NCBI RefSeq assembly: GCF_001011115.1
Contig: NZ_CP008874.1
Coordinates: 1,936,440-2,000,439 of the forward strand
Source: Halanaeroarchaeum sulfurireducens
Lineage (GTDB): Archaea; Halobacteriota; Halobacteria; Halobacteriales; Halobacteriaceae
Length of the DNA: 64,000 nt
Reading direction: 5' to 3'
The notes below the pieces were generated by a model. It worked only from the letters and a program-made list of their open reading frames with translations, was not told where the DNA came from and searched no databases. Position 1 is the first letter of the stretch; every line of letters begins with the position of its first letter. Positions 18,469-27,494 of the stretch are shown one piece after another. The translations under genes were made by a program, and so were the position numbers.

Positions 18469-19464
18469 TTACACGCCCATCAGGTCGAAGTCCGTCCCGA
18501 TATCGTGGTCCCGCGCGTGCTCGTAGACGACGTGAGCCGCGACGATGTCCTGAATGGCGAGCCCCGTGCTATCGAAGACCGTGACACCATCCTCGGCGGT
18601 CCGCCCCGCGATCTCACCCGTCACGACGTCGCCGAGTTCGCCGTAGAGATGGGCGTCGTCGAGGACGCCGGCACTCCAGGGAACGTTGATCTCGCCGGAG
18701 TGGGTACACTGCTCGTAGTCGTCGATGACGAGTTTCGCGTTCAGGAGGAGGTCGTCCGCCAGTTCGTGTTTGCCCTCGGCGTCGGCACCCATGGCGTTGA
18801 TGTGGGTGTGATCCCCGACGTCCTCCGGGGAGACGATGGGCGATTCAACGGGTGTTACGGTGGAGAGAATATCGCAATGGGCGGCCTCGCCCACGGTCCC
18901 CCCACGGACCGCAAAGCCATCGTCGTACGCGTCGACGAACGCCTGGACAGCTTCGGCGTCCACGTCCGAGACGACGACCTCCTCGATGTCCCGGATCTGG
19001 GAGATGGCTTCGAGCTGGGTGTGGGCCTGGTTCCCGGCGCCGATGAGCCCCAGTGAGGAAGCGTCCTCGGCGGCGAGGTGATCGGTCGCCACGCCCGCCG
19101 CGGCGCCGGTTCGTTTGTTCGTGAGGACCGTGCCGTCCATGATGGCAAGCGGGTATGCGGTCTCGGGGTCGCTATAGATGACCGTCCCCATGACCGTCGG
19201 CAGGTCGTGGTCGTCGGGGTTGTCCGGGTGGACGTTGACCCACTTGATCCCGGCCGCGTCCCAGTCGGTCACGTCGAGATACGCCGGCATCGAGCGGAAA
19301 TCGCCGTTGTACTGGGGCAGATCGATGTACGATTTCGGTGGCATGTTGGCGTCCCCCCGGGCGTACGCCGCGAACGCATCTTCGAGTGCGTCGACGAGTG
19401 CGTCCATCGGCATCGCTTCGTCGACCACATCACTCGGGAGTATCAGTGTCGAACGATCGTCCAT
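18469..19464 (-). CDS. Alanine dehydrogenase / ornithine cyclodeaminase-mu-crystallin family
   Basis: NAD(P)-dependent enzyme of 331 residues. It contains the substrate-binding region MPPKSYIDLPQ and the conserved KWVNVHPDNP. The Rossmann loop is LGLIGAGNQAHTQLEAI and the acidic end of beta-2 is VVSDVDAEA. The catalytic Asp region is VFDSTGLAIQDI. Such archaeal proteins are commonly alanine dehydrogenases of the AF1665 type, but ornithine cyclodeaminase or imine reductase activity cannot be excluded. The start MDDRSTLILPSD is placed 26 nt from a clear TATA box. Confidence 0.88.
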   Translation of the reverse strand: MDDRSTLILPSDVVDEAMPMDALVDALEDAFAAYARGDANMPPKSYIDLPQYNGDFRSMPAYLDVTDWDAAGIKWVNVHPDNPDDHDLPTVMGTVIYSDPETAYPLAIMDGTVLTNKRTGAAAGVATDHLAAEDASSLGLIGAGNQAHTQLEAISQIRDIEEVVVSDVDAEAVQAFVDAYDDGFAVRGGTVGEAAHCDILSTVTPVESPIVSPEDVGDHTHINAMGADAEGKHELADDLLLNAKLVIDDYEQCTHSGEINVPWSAGVLDDAHLYGELGDVVTGEIAGRTAEDGVTVFDSTGLAIQDIVAAHVVYEHARDHDIGTDFDLMGV

Positions 19465-19489
19465 GTGGGGTACTCGGTTCCTCGTTAAC

Positions 19490-19496
19490 TTATAAG
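19490..19496 (-). promoter_or_regulatory. TATA box of the alanine dehydrogenase-like gene
   Basis: CTTATAA on the minus strand, 26-32 nt upstream of the ATG at 19464. Confidence 0.6.
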
Positions 19497-19560
19497 GGCG
19501 CCATTTTTGCCGGATGATCCGGGGGTTAGATTCACGGCACCCGGCCCCAAATCGGACGGC

Positions 19561-19971
19561 ATGGAATACGTCGAAGAGACCGACCGGATCGTCGTTCGAC
19601 TGGCCCGCGGTGACCGGGTCATGGAATCCCTGGAGACCATCCGCGATGAGTGCGAGGTCACCGGCGCGTTTTTCTTCGGTATCGGCGCCGTCGACGAAGT
19701 GACGCTGGGCCACTACGACGTCGGCGAGCAGGATTACAAAGAACGGACCTTCGAAGAGGACTTCGAGGTGACGGGTTTACTCGGTAACATCGGGCCCGAC
19801 AAGATTCACGCCCACATTCAGCTCGGTCGACGGGATTTCAGCACCCTCAGCGGCCACTTCGCCGGGGGTCGCGTGTCCGGGACCTTCGAACTGATCGTCG
19901 TCCCCGTGGCGACCGAGCTCGTCCACCAGTACGACGAACCGACGGGTCTGGACGTCTTCGACCTCGAGTGA
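19561..19971 (+). CDS. PPC/DUF296-domain protein (PD1-like)
   Basis: Protein of 136 residues consisting of one PPC (plant and prokaryote conserved) domain. The metal-binding histidines are visible in KIHAHIQLG and LSGHF. Plant relatives carry this domain after AT-hooks and bind DNA; prokaryotic single-domain members form trimers whose role is not settled. The start MEYVEETDRIVVRLARGDRV matches the family. It has its own short spacer and converges on the thermosome gene. Confidence 0.85.
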   Translation: MEYVEETDRIVVRLARGDRVMESLETIRDECEVTGAFFFGIGAVDEVTLGHYDVGEQDYKERTFEEDFEVTGLLGNIGPDKIHAHIQLGRRDFSTLSGHFAGGRVSGTFELIVVPVATELVHQYDEPTGLDVFDLE

Positions 19972-20054
19972 CAATTCGCCAGACGTTTCGATTGGTAGAG
20001 GTGAAATGAAGGGGTAGACGACGGGGGCGGGTCGGTCGAAAGCAAGAGAGAGAG

Positions 20055-20062
20055 GAAAAAAT
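20055..20062 (-). terminator. U6 tract after the thermosome gene
   Basis: On the minus strand a run of six T residues occurs about 48 nt after the thermosome stop codon, consistent with an archaeal oligo-U terminator. Confidence 0.45.
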
Positions 20063-20108
20063 TCGTGGGGCTCGGCGATACTGGTCTGAGTGGAGGGGGT
20101 GGCCGGTC

Positions 20109-21809
20109 TTACATCGCGCCGCCCATGCCGCCCATACCGCCCATGCCACCCATGCCGCCCATACCGCCGCCCATGCCGCCGGCGCCGGGCGGGCCGCCAG
20201 CGTCTTCGTCATCGTCGGTGTCGACCTGACCGCCCTTGAGGTCGCCGGCCGCGATGACGTCGTCGATGCGGAGGATCATGACAGCCGCCTCGGTGGCGGA
20301 CTCGATGGCCTGCGTCTTCACGCGGAGGGGTTCGACGACGCCCCCGCTCTCCATGTCGACGATATCGCCGGTGTACGCGTCGAGTCCGGTCTCCACGTCT
20401 CCAGCGTCGTGGGTGCTGCGGAGGTCGACCAGGGAGTCGATGGGGTCGTGGCCCGCGTTCTCGGCGAGCGTGCGCGGGACGACCTCGAGCGCGTCGGCGA
20501 AGGACTCGACAGCCAGCTGCTCGCGGCCGCCGACCGAGTCGGCGAAGTCACGGAGCATGCGGGCGAGTTCGGTCTCGGGTGCGCCGCCGCCGGGGACGAC
20601 CTTGCCGTCTTCGAGGGTGACGCGAACCACGCCGAGGGCATCCTCGATGGCTCGTTCGACCTCGTCAACGACGTGCTCGGTGCCGCCGCGGAGAATGAGT
20701 GTGACCGAGCGGGCTTCCTCGACGTCCTCGATGAAGATGCGCTCGTCGCCGCCGATGTCCTTCTGCGCGACGGAACCGGCGGTCCCCAGGTCCGCGTCGG
20801 TGATGTCACGGGCGTTCGAGACGGCCGTGGCACCGGTCGCCCGGGCGATGGCCTGCATGTCGGAGCTCTTGACGCGACGGGCGGCCATAATGCCTTCCTG
20901 GGCGAGGAAGTGCTGGGCCATGTCGTCGATGCCGCCGTCCACGAAGACGACGTCGGTACCGGCCTCGGCCAGCGCGTCGACCATTTCGCGGAGCTGCTGT
21001 TCCTCGCGCTCGAGGAATTCCTGAAGCTGGTCGGGGTCGGTGACGTTGACCTCGGTGTCGACTTCGGTTTCGGCGACCTCGAGACCGTCGTCGATCAGCG
21101 CGACGTTGGCGTTTTCCGCGGCATAGGGCATGTTTTCGTCGACGCGGGTCTTGTCGACGATGACGCCCTCGACGAGTTCGGACTCCTCGATGGAGCCCCC
21201 GACGACCTTCTCGATGCTGACGTTGTCCGTGTCGATGCTGTCCTCGTCGGCGACCGACTGGACGGCCTGCACGACCAGTTCCGACAGCGTGTCCTTCGCG
21301 CTCTCGGCACCCTTGCCCGTCATCGCCGTGGCGGCGATCTGGGTGAGATGTTCGGTGTCGTCCTCGGAGATCTCGATGGCGACCTCATCGAGGAAGTCCT
21401 TGGCCTCCTCGGCGGCCTGACGGTATCCCTGCGCCAGTGTGGTGGCGTGGATGTCCTGCTCGAGCATCTCCTCGGCCTCCGAGAGGAGTTCACCGGAGAG
21501 AATGACGGCCGTCGTCGTGCCGTCGCCGACCTCGTTCTCCTGGGTTTCGGCGACCTCGACGATCATGTTGGCCGCCGGGTGCTCGATGTCCATCTCCTTC
21601 AGGATGGTGACGCCGTCGTTCGTGACGACGACGTTGCCCGACGAATCGACGAGCATCTTGTCCATGCCTTTCGGTCCGAGTGTCGTCCGGACCGCTTCGG
21701 CGACGGCCTTGCCGGCCGTGATGTTCATCGACTGTGCGTCCTTTCCAGACGTTCGCTGAGACTCCTCGGAGAGTACGATAAGGGGCTGATTACCCATCTG
21801 CTGTGCCAT
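20109..21809 (-). CDS. ths: Thermosome subunit (group II chaperonin)
   Basis: ATP-driven protein-folding chamber subunit, 566 residues. ATP-site motifs are [20 protein letters not shown] and VGDGTT. The apical domain carries the lid protrusion characteristic of group [11 protein letters not shown] is in the lower equatorial domain. The C-terminus is a Gly-Met-rich GGM repeat tail that hangs into the cavity. An ATG six bases upstream is possible, but the TATA spacing favours MAQQMGNQP. The gene is transcribed alone. Confidence 0.95.
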   Translation of the reverse strand: MAQQMGNQPLIVLSEESQRTSGKDAQSMNITAGKAVAEAVRTTLGPKGMDKMLVDSSGNVVVTNDGVTILKEMDIEHPAANMIVEVAETQENEVGDGTTTAVILSGELLSEAEEMLEQDIHATTLAQGYRQAAEEAKDFLDEVAIEISEDDTEHLTQIAATAMTGKGAESAKDTLSELVVQAVQSVADEDSIDTDNVSIEKVVGGSIEESELVEGVIVDKTRVDENMPYAAENANVALIDDGLEVAETEVDTEVNVTDPDQLQEFLEREEQQLREMVDALAEAGTDVVFVDGGIDDMAQHFLAQEGIMAARRVKSSDMQAIARATGATAVSNARDITDADLGTAGSVAQKDIGGDERIFIEDVEEARSVTLILRGGTEHVVDEVERAIEDALGVVRVTLEDGKVVPGGGAPETELARMLRDFADSVGGREQLAVESFADALEVVPRTLAENAGHDPIDSLVDLRSTHDAGDVETGLDAYTGDIVDMESGGVVEPLRVKTQAIESATEAAVMILRIDDVIAAGDLKGGQVDTDDDEDAGGPPGAGGMGGGMGGMGGMGGMGGMGGAM

Positions 21810-21833
21810 AGTCATCGGTGATTGATTGTCGTT

Positions 21834-21842
21834 CTATATAAG
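21834..21842 (-). promoter_or_regulatory. Strong TATA box of the thermosome gene
   Basis: CTTATATAG on the minus strand, centred about 29 nt before the ATG at 21809. It is one of the best TATA matches in the window. Confidence 0.65.
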
Positions 21843-22034
21843 GATTGTGTTGCCGTTCCGGGTTACGGCCCAACACCGGCCCTACCCCTGCGTGTGAACG
21901 ACACTCATTCCCCCCTTTAAGGGCGACACCGCCGCATCGGTGAGAACGACGACGCGACGACGACTCGGTTCGGTTGGTAGCCAGACTCGATCGGCCTGCG
22001 AGAACGACGCGGGTCCGAAACGATTCCGCGAAAT

Positions 22035-22586
22035 TTAGCCGTTGTACTCGTGGTATTCGAGGCCCTGGTGTTTGAGTTCCTCGACGCGCTTGCGTTCGAG
22101 GAAGGAGTAGACGGTCCCGTGTGGGGCACCGTCGAGGATCATCTCGGCCGCCTTCCGGACGACATCGACTTCTTTCGGGGAGCCGATGACTCCCATCGTC
22201 GAGCCGTAGATGACGACCGTCGCGCCGGTGAGTTCCTCCATGAGTTCACGGGTCCGCCCGTTTTCGCCGATGAGACGCCCTTTCTTGCGGCGGAGATCGT
22301 TGTCGTTGCGGGCCACGCGACCGACGTCGATGATCTCGAACATACGCATCTCGTCGTCGAGAAGGGTCAACGCGTCCTCCGGCGGGAAACCGCGACCGAT
22401 GGCCTCGACGATGTCGGCCGCCTTCATCCCCAGCAGGGGGTCGCCGGTCTGCTCGATGGCGACCGAACCGTTCTCCGAGTCGACGTCCAGTTGCACCTCG
22501 GCGGCGTGTTCGATGCGGCGGAGCGTCTCCCCGCCGTCACCGATGAGCACGCCGATGCGCTCCTGCGGAATCTTCACGTGTTGCAT
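22035..22586 (-). CDS. KH-domain RNA-binding protein (archaeal Dim2/Pno1/Krr1 homologue)
   Basis: Protein of 183 residues with two KH domains: GVLIGDGGETLRRIE near the N-terminus and GRLIGENGRTRELMEELTGA in the second half. Eukaryotic relatives act in 18S rRNA 3'-end maturation, and the archaeal protein binds the 16S 3' end and aIF2alpha. It follows the aIF1A-RIO1 pair in the conserved archaeal order but has its own TATA box. Confidence 0.9.
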   Translation of the reverse strand: MQHVKIPQERIGVLIGDGGETLRRIEHAAEVQLDVDSENGSVAIEQTGDPLLGMKAADIVEAIGRGFPPEDALTLLDDEMRMFEIIDVGRVARNDNDLRRKKGRLIGENGRTRELMEELTGATVVIYGSTMGVIGSPKEVDVVRKAAEMILDGAPHGTVYSFLERKRVEELKHQGLEYHEYNG

Positions 22587-22609
22587 GAAAAACCGTACTC
22601 GCTCGTACC

Positions 22610-22616
22610 GTTTAAG
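22610..22616 (-). promoter_or_regulatory. TATA-like box of the KH-domain gene
   Basis: CTTAAAC on the minus strand, 24-30 nt before the ATG at 22586, inside the spacer behind rio1. Confidence 0.45.
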
Positions 22617-22641
22617 GTTGTTCGACAGGGGTCTCGACGGC

Positions 22642-23499
22642 TCAGTCCTCACGTGGGTCCGCGTTCTCGTGGATGTACCCACACAGCGAGTCGCCGTCCA
22701 CGTCGACGCCGAGTCGGGAGAAGAAGGCGGCGACGTTCTCGCAGTCGCGTTCGAGGAAGTCCCCGGCGTTCGGGTGGTGGATGGTGACCGCCTGTCCGAT
22801 GTCGATGACGACGAGTTCGCCCTCGTACACCACGATGTTGTACTCCGAGAGATCCCCGTGGACGAGCCCCGCATCGTACAACCGGCGCATGTACTCCCGA
22901 ACGACCTCGAAGGCCGTCTGCGGGTTCTCGATAGCGACGTCGTGGAGCGTCGGGGCGTGGTCGTCCTCCTCCCCGATGAGTTCCATGACGAGGACGTTTC
23001 GCTGGACGGCGATCGGCTCGGGCACCCGAACGCCCGCCGCTCGCGCACGCTGGAGGTTCGAGAACTCCTTTTGGGTCCACGTCAGCACCACCGACTTCTT
23101 GTCCCCGCGAATTCCCTCGAACCGCGGATCTCCCTCCAGGTAGTCGCGCATCTGCTGGAAGTTGCTGGCGTTGATGCGATAGATCTTGACGGCGACGTCC
23201 GTGTCCTCGGGACCGAGTGCCTCGTAGACGTTCGCCTCCTTGCCGGTCGAGATGGGGCCCCCAAAGGCGACGATATGACCGTCCTGGACCAGTTTGTAGA
23301 TGGCGGCGTAGGTCGCTTCGTCGAAGACGCTCTCCTCGAGTTTGAGATCTTCGGCGTCCTTGAGCTGGTCGCGAAACTGTGAGAATTCGCGGTCGCGCTC
23401 CCTGGCGATGCGATCGGCTTCGGTGTCCCTGACGTCGATCTCCTCCCACTCGTCTCCCGGTGCCCCCTCCGAGTCGTCGAGGAGATCGTCGTCGGTCAT
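22642..23499 (-). CDS. rio1: RIO1-type serine/threonine kinase/ATPase
   Basis: Atypical kinase needed for late small-subunit maturation, 285 residues. The RIO nucleotide loop is STGKEANVY, the ATP-anchoring Lys is in VAVKIYR, the catalytic loop is LVHGDLSEYN and the metal-binding loop VIDIGQAV. The aIF1A stop is followed directly by GTG and then ATG; I use the ATG. The tight linkage implies co-transcription with aIF1A. Confidence 0.94.
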   Translation of the reverse strand: MTDDDLLDDSEGAPGDEWEEIDVRDTEADRIARERDREFSQFRDQLKDAEDLKLEESVFDEATYAAIYKLVQDGHIVAFGGPISTGKEANVYEALGPEDTDVAVKIYRINASNFQQMRDYLEGDPRFEGIRGDKKSVVLTWTQKEFSNLQRARAAGVRVPEPIAVQRNVLVMELIGEEDDHAPTLHDVAIENPQTAFEVVREYMRRLYDAGLVHGDLSEYNIVVYEGELVVIDIGQAVTIHHPNAGDFLERDCENVAAFFSRLGVDVDGDSLCGYIHENADPRED

Positions 23500-23502
23500 C
23501 AC

Positions 23503-23790
23503 TTACTCGATGTGCCCTTCTTCGCGAAGCTGGTCGGCATCCGCCTTCTCGTAGCGCCAGACGATGTCCGCCTTCTCGTCCTGCCAGTCCCAGGGTTCGA
23601 CGAGAACCACGTCGCCTTCGCGGATCCAGATGCGTTTTTGCATCCGACCGGGGATGCGAGCGGTCCGTTCTTGGCCGTCTGCACAGCGTACCTTGACGCG
23701 ATTTGCACCGAGCATGTTCTCCACGACGGCGAAGACCTCGTCCTCGTCGGGCATCCGAAGGTCCTTTCGGCCGCCTTCGTTTGCGGTCAT
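23503..23790 (-). CDS. eif1A: Translation initiation factor aIF1A
   Basis: OB-fold factor that occupies the 30S A site during initiation. The 95 residues match the family length. Signature segments include [19 protein letters not shown] and [18 protein letters not shown]. The start [18 protein letters not shown] is supported by a TATA box. It heads the aIF1A-rio1 operon with the KH gene downstream. Confidence 0.95.
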   Translation of the reverse strand: MTANEGGRKDLRMPDEDEVFAVVENMLGANRVKVRCADGQERTARIPGRMQKRIWIREGDVVLVEPWDWQDEKADIVWRYEKADADQLREEGHIE

Positions 23791-23814
23791 ACTCAGGGGT
23801 TGCACATCGAACGG

Positions 23815-23821
23815 GTTAAAC
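23815..23821 (-). promoter_or_regulatory. TATA-like box of eif1A
   Basis: GTTTAAC on the minus strand, 25-31 nt before the aIF1A ATG. The remaining ~230 bases up to tyrS show no further feature. Confidence 0.45.
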
Positions 23822-24054
23822 CCCTTCGTGATCGGTCACCCACCGAAAACAAAGCCGTTTGCCTACGAGTCAAACGGTGGGAGACGGGCGGCAGAAACTC
23901 CGCGCCTGCGGCGGTTTCGGACTCCGTGCGCTCCTCGGTGGATCGGCATGGAGCCGATGGGAACCGGTCGTCCGGCCACGATGTCGATCGTGGCCGAGCG
24001 ATACTGTCGTGAACCGCGTCGTCGGGCAGAGAATTGGCCCCTCCAGGACGGGAG

Positions 24055-25041
24055 TCACTCGCCGGATCGGAACGTCGCGAGCCGTTCGCGGCCCGGTTCG
24101 ATGAGGCGATCGAGGTACTCCGCGAGCGCGGTTTTGGCGTCCGCCGGGTGAAGTTCGCCGCTCTCCAGATCGTCCGCTAGCGCCTCGAAGTCCTCGTATT
24201 CGAGGTCGCCGCCGTACTCCGCCGGCCGATCGACGACGACCCGGTCGAACCGGGGGAAGACGTGGTACTGGAACAGTTCCAGTACGGGGTTCACCGTATC
24301 GCCCTCGGGATCGCGCTCAGGTGGGCAGTAGGCGTCGTTGACCTTCTCCTCGATTGCCTCGCGGTCGTCCTCCATCGAGATCGTGACTCCCTCGCTCGAT
24401 GACATTTTGCCCTCGCCAGTGGAAAGATCGCCCAGGATCGGGGTGTGGAGCGCCGGCCTGACGTCGTAGCCGAGACTCGGCAGTTCGTCGCGGGCGAGCA
24501 TGTGGACTTTTCGCTGGTCTAGGCCGCCGACTGCGAGGTCGATGTCGAGGTACTCGATGTCGAGTGCCTGCATGAGCGGGTAGACGACGTGCGAGACCGT
24601 CGGCGTCTCGTCGCTTTGAATCTCGGCCATGGCTCGCTGGGCGCGGTTCAGGGTCGTCTCGACCTCCAGTGTGTGCAGGTCGAGGACGTAGTCGTCTTCG
24701 AGTTGGTACGAGGAGCCGTAGACGAACTCGGTGTCCGTCTCGTCGAGCCCGTACGCGAGGAACTGCGCGCGCATCTGTTTGGCCGTTTCGCGGATCTCCT
24801 CGAACGTTCCCTTCCCGTTGAGGTAGGCGTGAACGTCCGCCAGAAGGACGACGATGTCGAAACCCGCCTCCTGCAGGTCGATGAGCTTGTTCGCCGTGAG
24901 AAGGTGTCCCAGGTGGAGGACCCCCGAGGGTTCGTACCCGACGTACGCCCGTTTGCCGTCGGGGTCCTCGGCCAGCGCCTCGCCCTCCGCAGCCGTCACC
25001 ACCTCCTCGGCGTTCCGCGTCATCAGCTCGTGGGTATTCAT
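24055..25041 (-). CDS. tyrS: Tyrosyl-tRNA synthetase
   Basis: Class I synthetase charging tRNA-Tyr, 328 residues, the compact archaeal/eukaryotic type. The HIGH motif is GVLHLGHLLT and KMSKS is GKMSSSEG; VGGLDQRKVHMLARD is conserved. A longer in-frame start exists, but MNTHELMTRNAEEVV is the natural N-terminus and the extension is repeat-derived. It lies downstream of the DUF460 gene on the same strand, separated by a copy of the structured 3'-end element. Confidence 0.94.
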   Translation of the reverse strand: MNTHELMTRNAEEVVTAAEGEALAEDPDGKRAYVGYEPSGVLHLGHLLTANKLIDLQEAGFDIVVLLADVHAYLNGKGTFEEIRETAKQMRAQFLAYGLDETDTEFVYGSSYQLEDDYVLDLHTLEVETTLNRAQRAMAEIQSDETPTVSHVVYPLMQALDIEYLDIDLAVGGLDQRKVHMLARDELPSLGYDVRPALHTPILGDLSTGEGKMSSSEGVTISMEDDREAIEEKVNDAYCPPERDPEGDTVNPVLELFQYHVFPRFDRVVVDRPAEYGGDLEYEDFEALADDLESGELHPADAKTALAEYLDRLIEPGRERLATFRSGE

Positions 25042-25089
25042 ACCCGTGCAGAGTCGGGGCTGGACAAAATGGCTTCTGATACACGGAGT

Positions 25090-25258
25090 CGGCCCACGAA
25101 GGTTCAAATACCGGCAGCGGGCCACGCACCCACATCACGTAGCGATCGTCGCGGGACGAACACGGCGAGTGTGCGGCACCCCGTCTCGCGAGTCGAGAGT
25201 CGGCGAGCCCTCCAGGGACGAGGGGCTCGACCTGACAGCGCGTGCCGCCTGTTCGCTC
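25090..25258 (-). repeat. Structured spacer element, copy C (first half only)
   Basis: Read on the minus strand, the sequence directly after the DUF460 stop begins GAGCGAACAGGCG, like copies A and B after leuS and ahcY. It contains the CGCCGTGTTCGTCCCG block at about 25150-25170 and ends with CGGTATTTGAACCTTCG (25097-25113). The second half with the T5 inverted repeat is missing, consistent with the next gene (tyrS) being on the same strand and not convergent. Confidence 0.6.
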
Positions 25259-27226
25259 CTACACGCGGTCCGCCCGGTGCTCGGAGATGATGGCGTCGAC
25301 CATCTCCGCGTTCTGCTCTCTCCGTCGCTGTTCGGCCCGGCGTTCCCAGGCGTCGATGGCCTCCTCGACGTCCGTCTCCCGGGCGACGGCCAGTTCGTCC
25401 ACCTGCTGAATGGTGATGTCCTCGGCCGGCGCAACCGGTATCTCGTGCTCGAAGAGCAGACGGTCGGCAACGTCCGAGAGTCCCCCGCCGTCGCGCACCA
25501 CGAGCCGGGGCTCGTACTCGACGAGTTGCTCGGCCGTCCGACGTCCTGCGCCGCTGGCGTCACGCAGATAGACGATGTCGCCTCGGGCGATGCCGTACTC
25601 CTGCTCGGCGGTCCGGAGGGCGTCGAGGGAGAACTTCTCGACCGGCTTGACCGAGACGAGGTCGTCGTTCGTGTCCACGTCGGCGAAGTTCGAGTGGTCG
25701 AGCTTCCAGAGGTCCTTGAGCCGCTCGAGTTTCGTTTCGAGTTCGTCGGCGCGCCGGCGTTCTTCCTCGAGTTCGGCCTCCAGGGAGTCGTTCTTCCAGC
25801 GGAGATGGGAGACCTCACGGCGGGTCTTGACCTCGCGGCGTTCCTCCCGGCGGGCCTCCGAGAGCTTCGCCTCGTACTCCTCGATTTCGGCTTCCTTCGC
25901 CTCGAGATCGGCCTCCAGGTCGGAGACGTACCCCTGGAGGCGTTCGACCTGGGTTTCGAGGTCGCGGATCCGCCGCTGTTCCTCGCTGGGTTCTGGAGAC
26001 GGTGTCGCCTCCGCCGACTCCTCGTCCGTCTCCTCCTCGGTCATCTCCTCGATCACGGCCTCGGCGGACAGATCGTCGCGAAGTACCCGGGCCACGACCG
26101 TCTCGTGATCGAGTTCCCGGGGTACCTTTCGGATAACCCGTTCGATCTGATCGGCGTGGTCGTCGTGTGCGAAGAGCGCCGCCGACAGCGCGTCCCGTTC
26201 GTGATCGTTGTCGTACGACGCGTCCCGCGTCCGGTGGAGTTTCTCGTCGACCGGCAGGTCGGCGTCCGGGATCCACCGGGCGGCGTTGAAACTCCGGCGA
26301 ATCTTCTCGACGGTCTCCGGAATCGGCGTGACGTCGGCCGCGACGACGACGGGACGACCGTGTTCGATGATCCACTCGACGACCTCGGCGGTGTCGGCGG
26401 TACGCGAACTCCAGACGTCGAGGACGCGACCGTCGAGACCCACCAGACCGAGGCCGGTGGTCGTCCCGGGATCGACGCCCACGATGACGGCATCCCGACG
26501 CTTGGCGAGGGGGCGAAACTCGATGCCGTCCCGGCGCACCGGCTCGATCTCGATGCGGGTGTCGCCGGAGCGATACTCGGAGACCGGGATCTCCGCCACC
26601 GGCGCCTGGACGGTGAAAATGGCGTTCGAAAAGCCCCCGTACTTCTCGGTGGCGTCACGGTCGTAGTCCAGTCCGGCATCGTTCAGCGCCGTCTCCACCT
26701 CGCGAGCAGTCCGCTTGACGGCCCCGTGGATGCGTCGCGTGTACCGGTCCTCGCTCCACCCGCCCTTGCCCGTCGACCGCCCCCGGGCCACCTTCACCCG
26801 GGTCTCGTCGGTGAACGCCGAGACTTCGTAGCCCACGTTTCGCGCCGCCAGCCGGGCCGCCGCCTCGGCCTCCTTCATCGGGTCCTTTCCGTAATCGACC
26901 CCGTGTCTGGCGGCGACCCGTGAGAGGGGTTCCGGTCGCTCGTCTCCGGTGACCTGCACGAGTTTCGTCGCCGCCGGAAGGGCCCCCAGCAAGTGGACCA
27001 GATCGTCCTTGTCCGCCGCCAGTTCGTACATGTTGTCCGTCGCCACGATGGCGGGTTCCCGATCGGCCACCAGCCGGAGGAGTTTCCGTCGAGAGACGAC
27101 GTCGCGGTCCACGGACTCGCCGTCGAAGACACTCAGCGCGTAGGAGGGACCGTCACCACGGACGTCACCGCTCTGGACGTCGACCCCGAAGACCACCGCG
27201 TCGAGGGCCCGAGTGCGGGTACTCAC
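25259..27226 (-). CDS. DUF460 protein: RNase H-like domains plus long coiled coil
   Basis: Protein of 655 residues. Near the N-terminus FGVDVQSGDVRG and at about residue 246 VIVGVDPGTTTGLGLV look like RNase H/RuvC-fold first strands with an Asp. A predicted coiled coil rich in Glu/Arg heptads covers about 417-505. A C-terminal domain includes VRDGGGLSDVADRLLFEHEIPV. The family is archaeal and uncharacterised; nucleic-acid processing is an inference from the fold. The start is a GTG (STRTRALDAVV follows) with a TATA box at the leaderless distance. Confidence 0.82.
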   Translation of the reverse strand: MSTRTRALDAVVFGVDVQSGDVRGDGPSYALSVFDGESVDRDVVSRRKLLRLVADREPAIVATDNMYELAADKDDLVHLLGALPAATKLVQVTGDERPEPLSRVAARHGVDYGKDPMKEAEAAARLAARNVGYEVSAFTDETRVKVARGRSTGKGGWSEDRYTRRIHGAVKRTAREVETALNDAGLDYDRDATEKYGGFSNAIFTVQAPVAEIPVSEYRSGDTRIEIEPVRRDGIEFRPLAKRRDAVIVGVDPGTTTGLGLVGLDGRVLDVWSSRTADTAEVVEWIIEHGRPVVVAADVTPIPETVEKIRRSFNAARWIPDADLPVDEKLHRTRDASYDNDHERDALSAALFAHDDHADQIERVIRKVPRELDHETVVARVLRDDLSAEAVIEEMTEEETDEESAEATPSPEPSEEQRRIRDLETQVERLQGYVSDLEADLEAKEAEIEEYEAKLSEARREERREVKTRREVSHLRWKNDSLEAELEEERRRADELETKLERLKDLWKLDHSNFADVDTNDDLVSVKPVEKFSLDALRTAEQEYGIARGDIVYLRDASGAGRRTAEQLVEYEPRLVVRDGGGLSDVADRLLFEHEIPVAPAEDITIQQVDELAVARETDVEEAIDAWERRAEQRRREQNAEMVDAIISEHRADRV

Positions 27227-27250
27227 GGTCCGCGACTATGGGGTTGGCGA

Positions 27251-27259
27251 ATATAAATT
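27251..27259 (-). promoter_or_regulatory. TATA box of the DUF460 gene
   Basis: AATTTATAT on the minus strand, 25-33 nt before the GTG start, supporting that start. Confidence 0.55.
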
Positions 27260-27494
27260 CCGTCCCGACTCGCCGCCGTTCTTGCGAGCGAGAAAAGGTG
27301 GATTCATTGTGGAGGGTTGTAAACGTGTGCTACACAGGTGGCTATGAAAGGTACTGGCACGCGCGAAACGATCTTCGCGCGGACAGTCGTCGATCACCCG
27401 GATGGACCGATCGGACGGCGCTCGGGCAGAGTTCCGTCCCCGTCCAGCCGAGGTGAGCCACGTGCCCAGTGACCAATCACCAGTTCAGTAGATC

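Noticed and set aside
18253-18500. Short frames containing RYLNL near 18253 (plus) and 25125 (minus)
   Set aside because: Both arise from the repeated CGGTATTTGAACCTTCG block. They have basic composition and no conserved remainder, so they are by-products of the spacer element.
25097-25113. Possible tRNA T-arm (GGTTCAAATACC)
   Set aside because: The loop would have eight bases and position 61 is A, not C. No acceptor, D-arm or anticodon stem can be fitted around any of the three copies.
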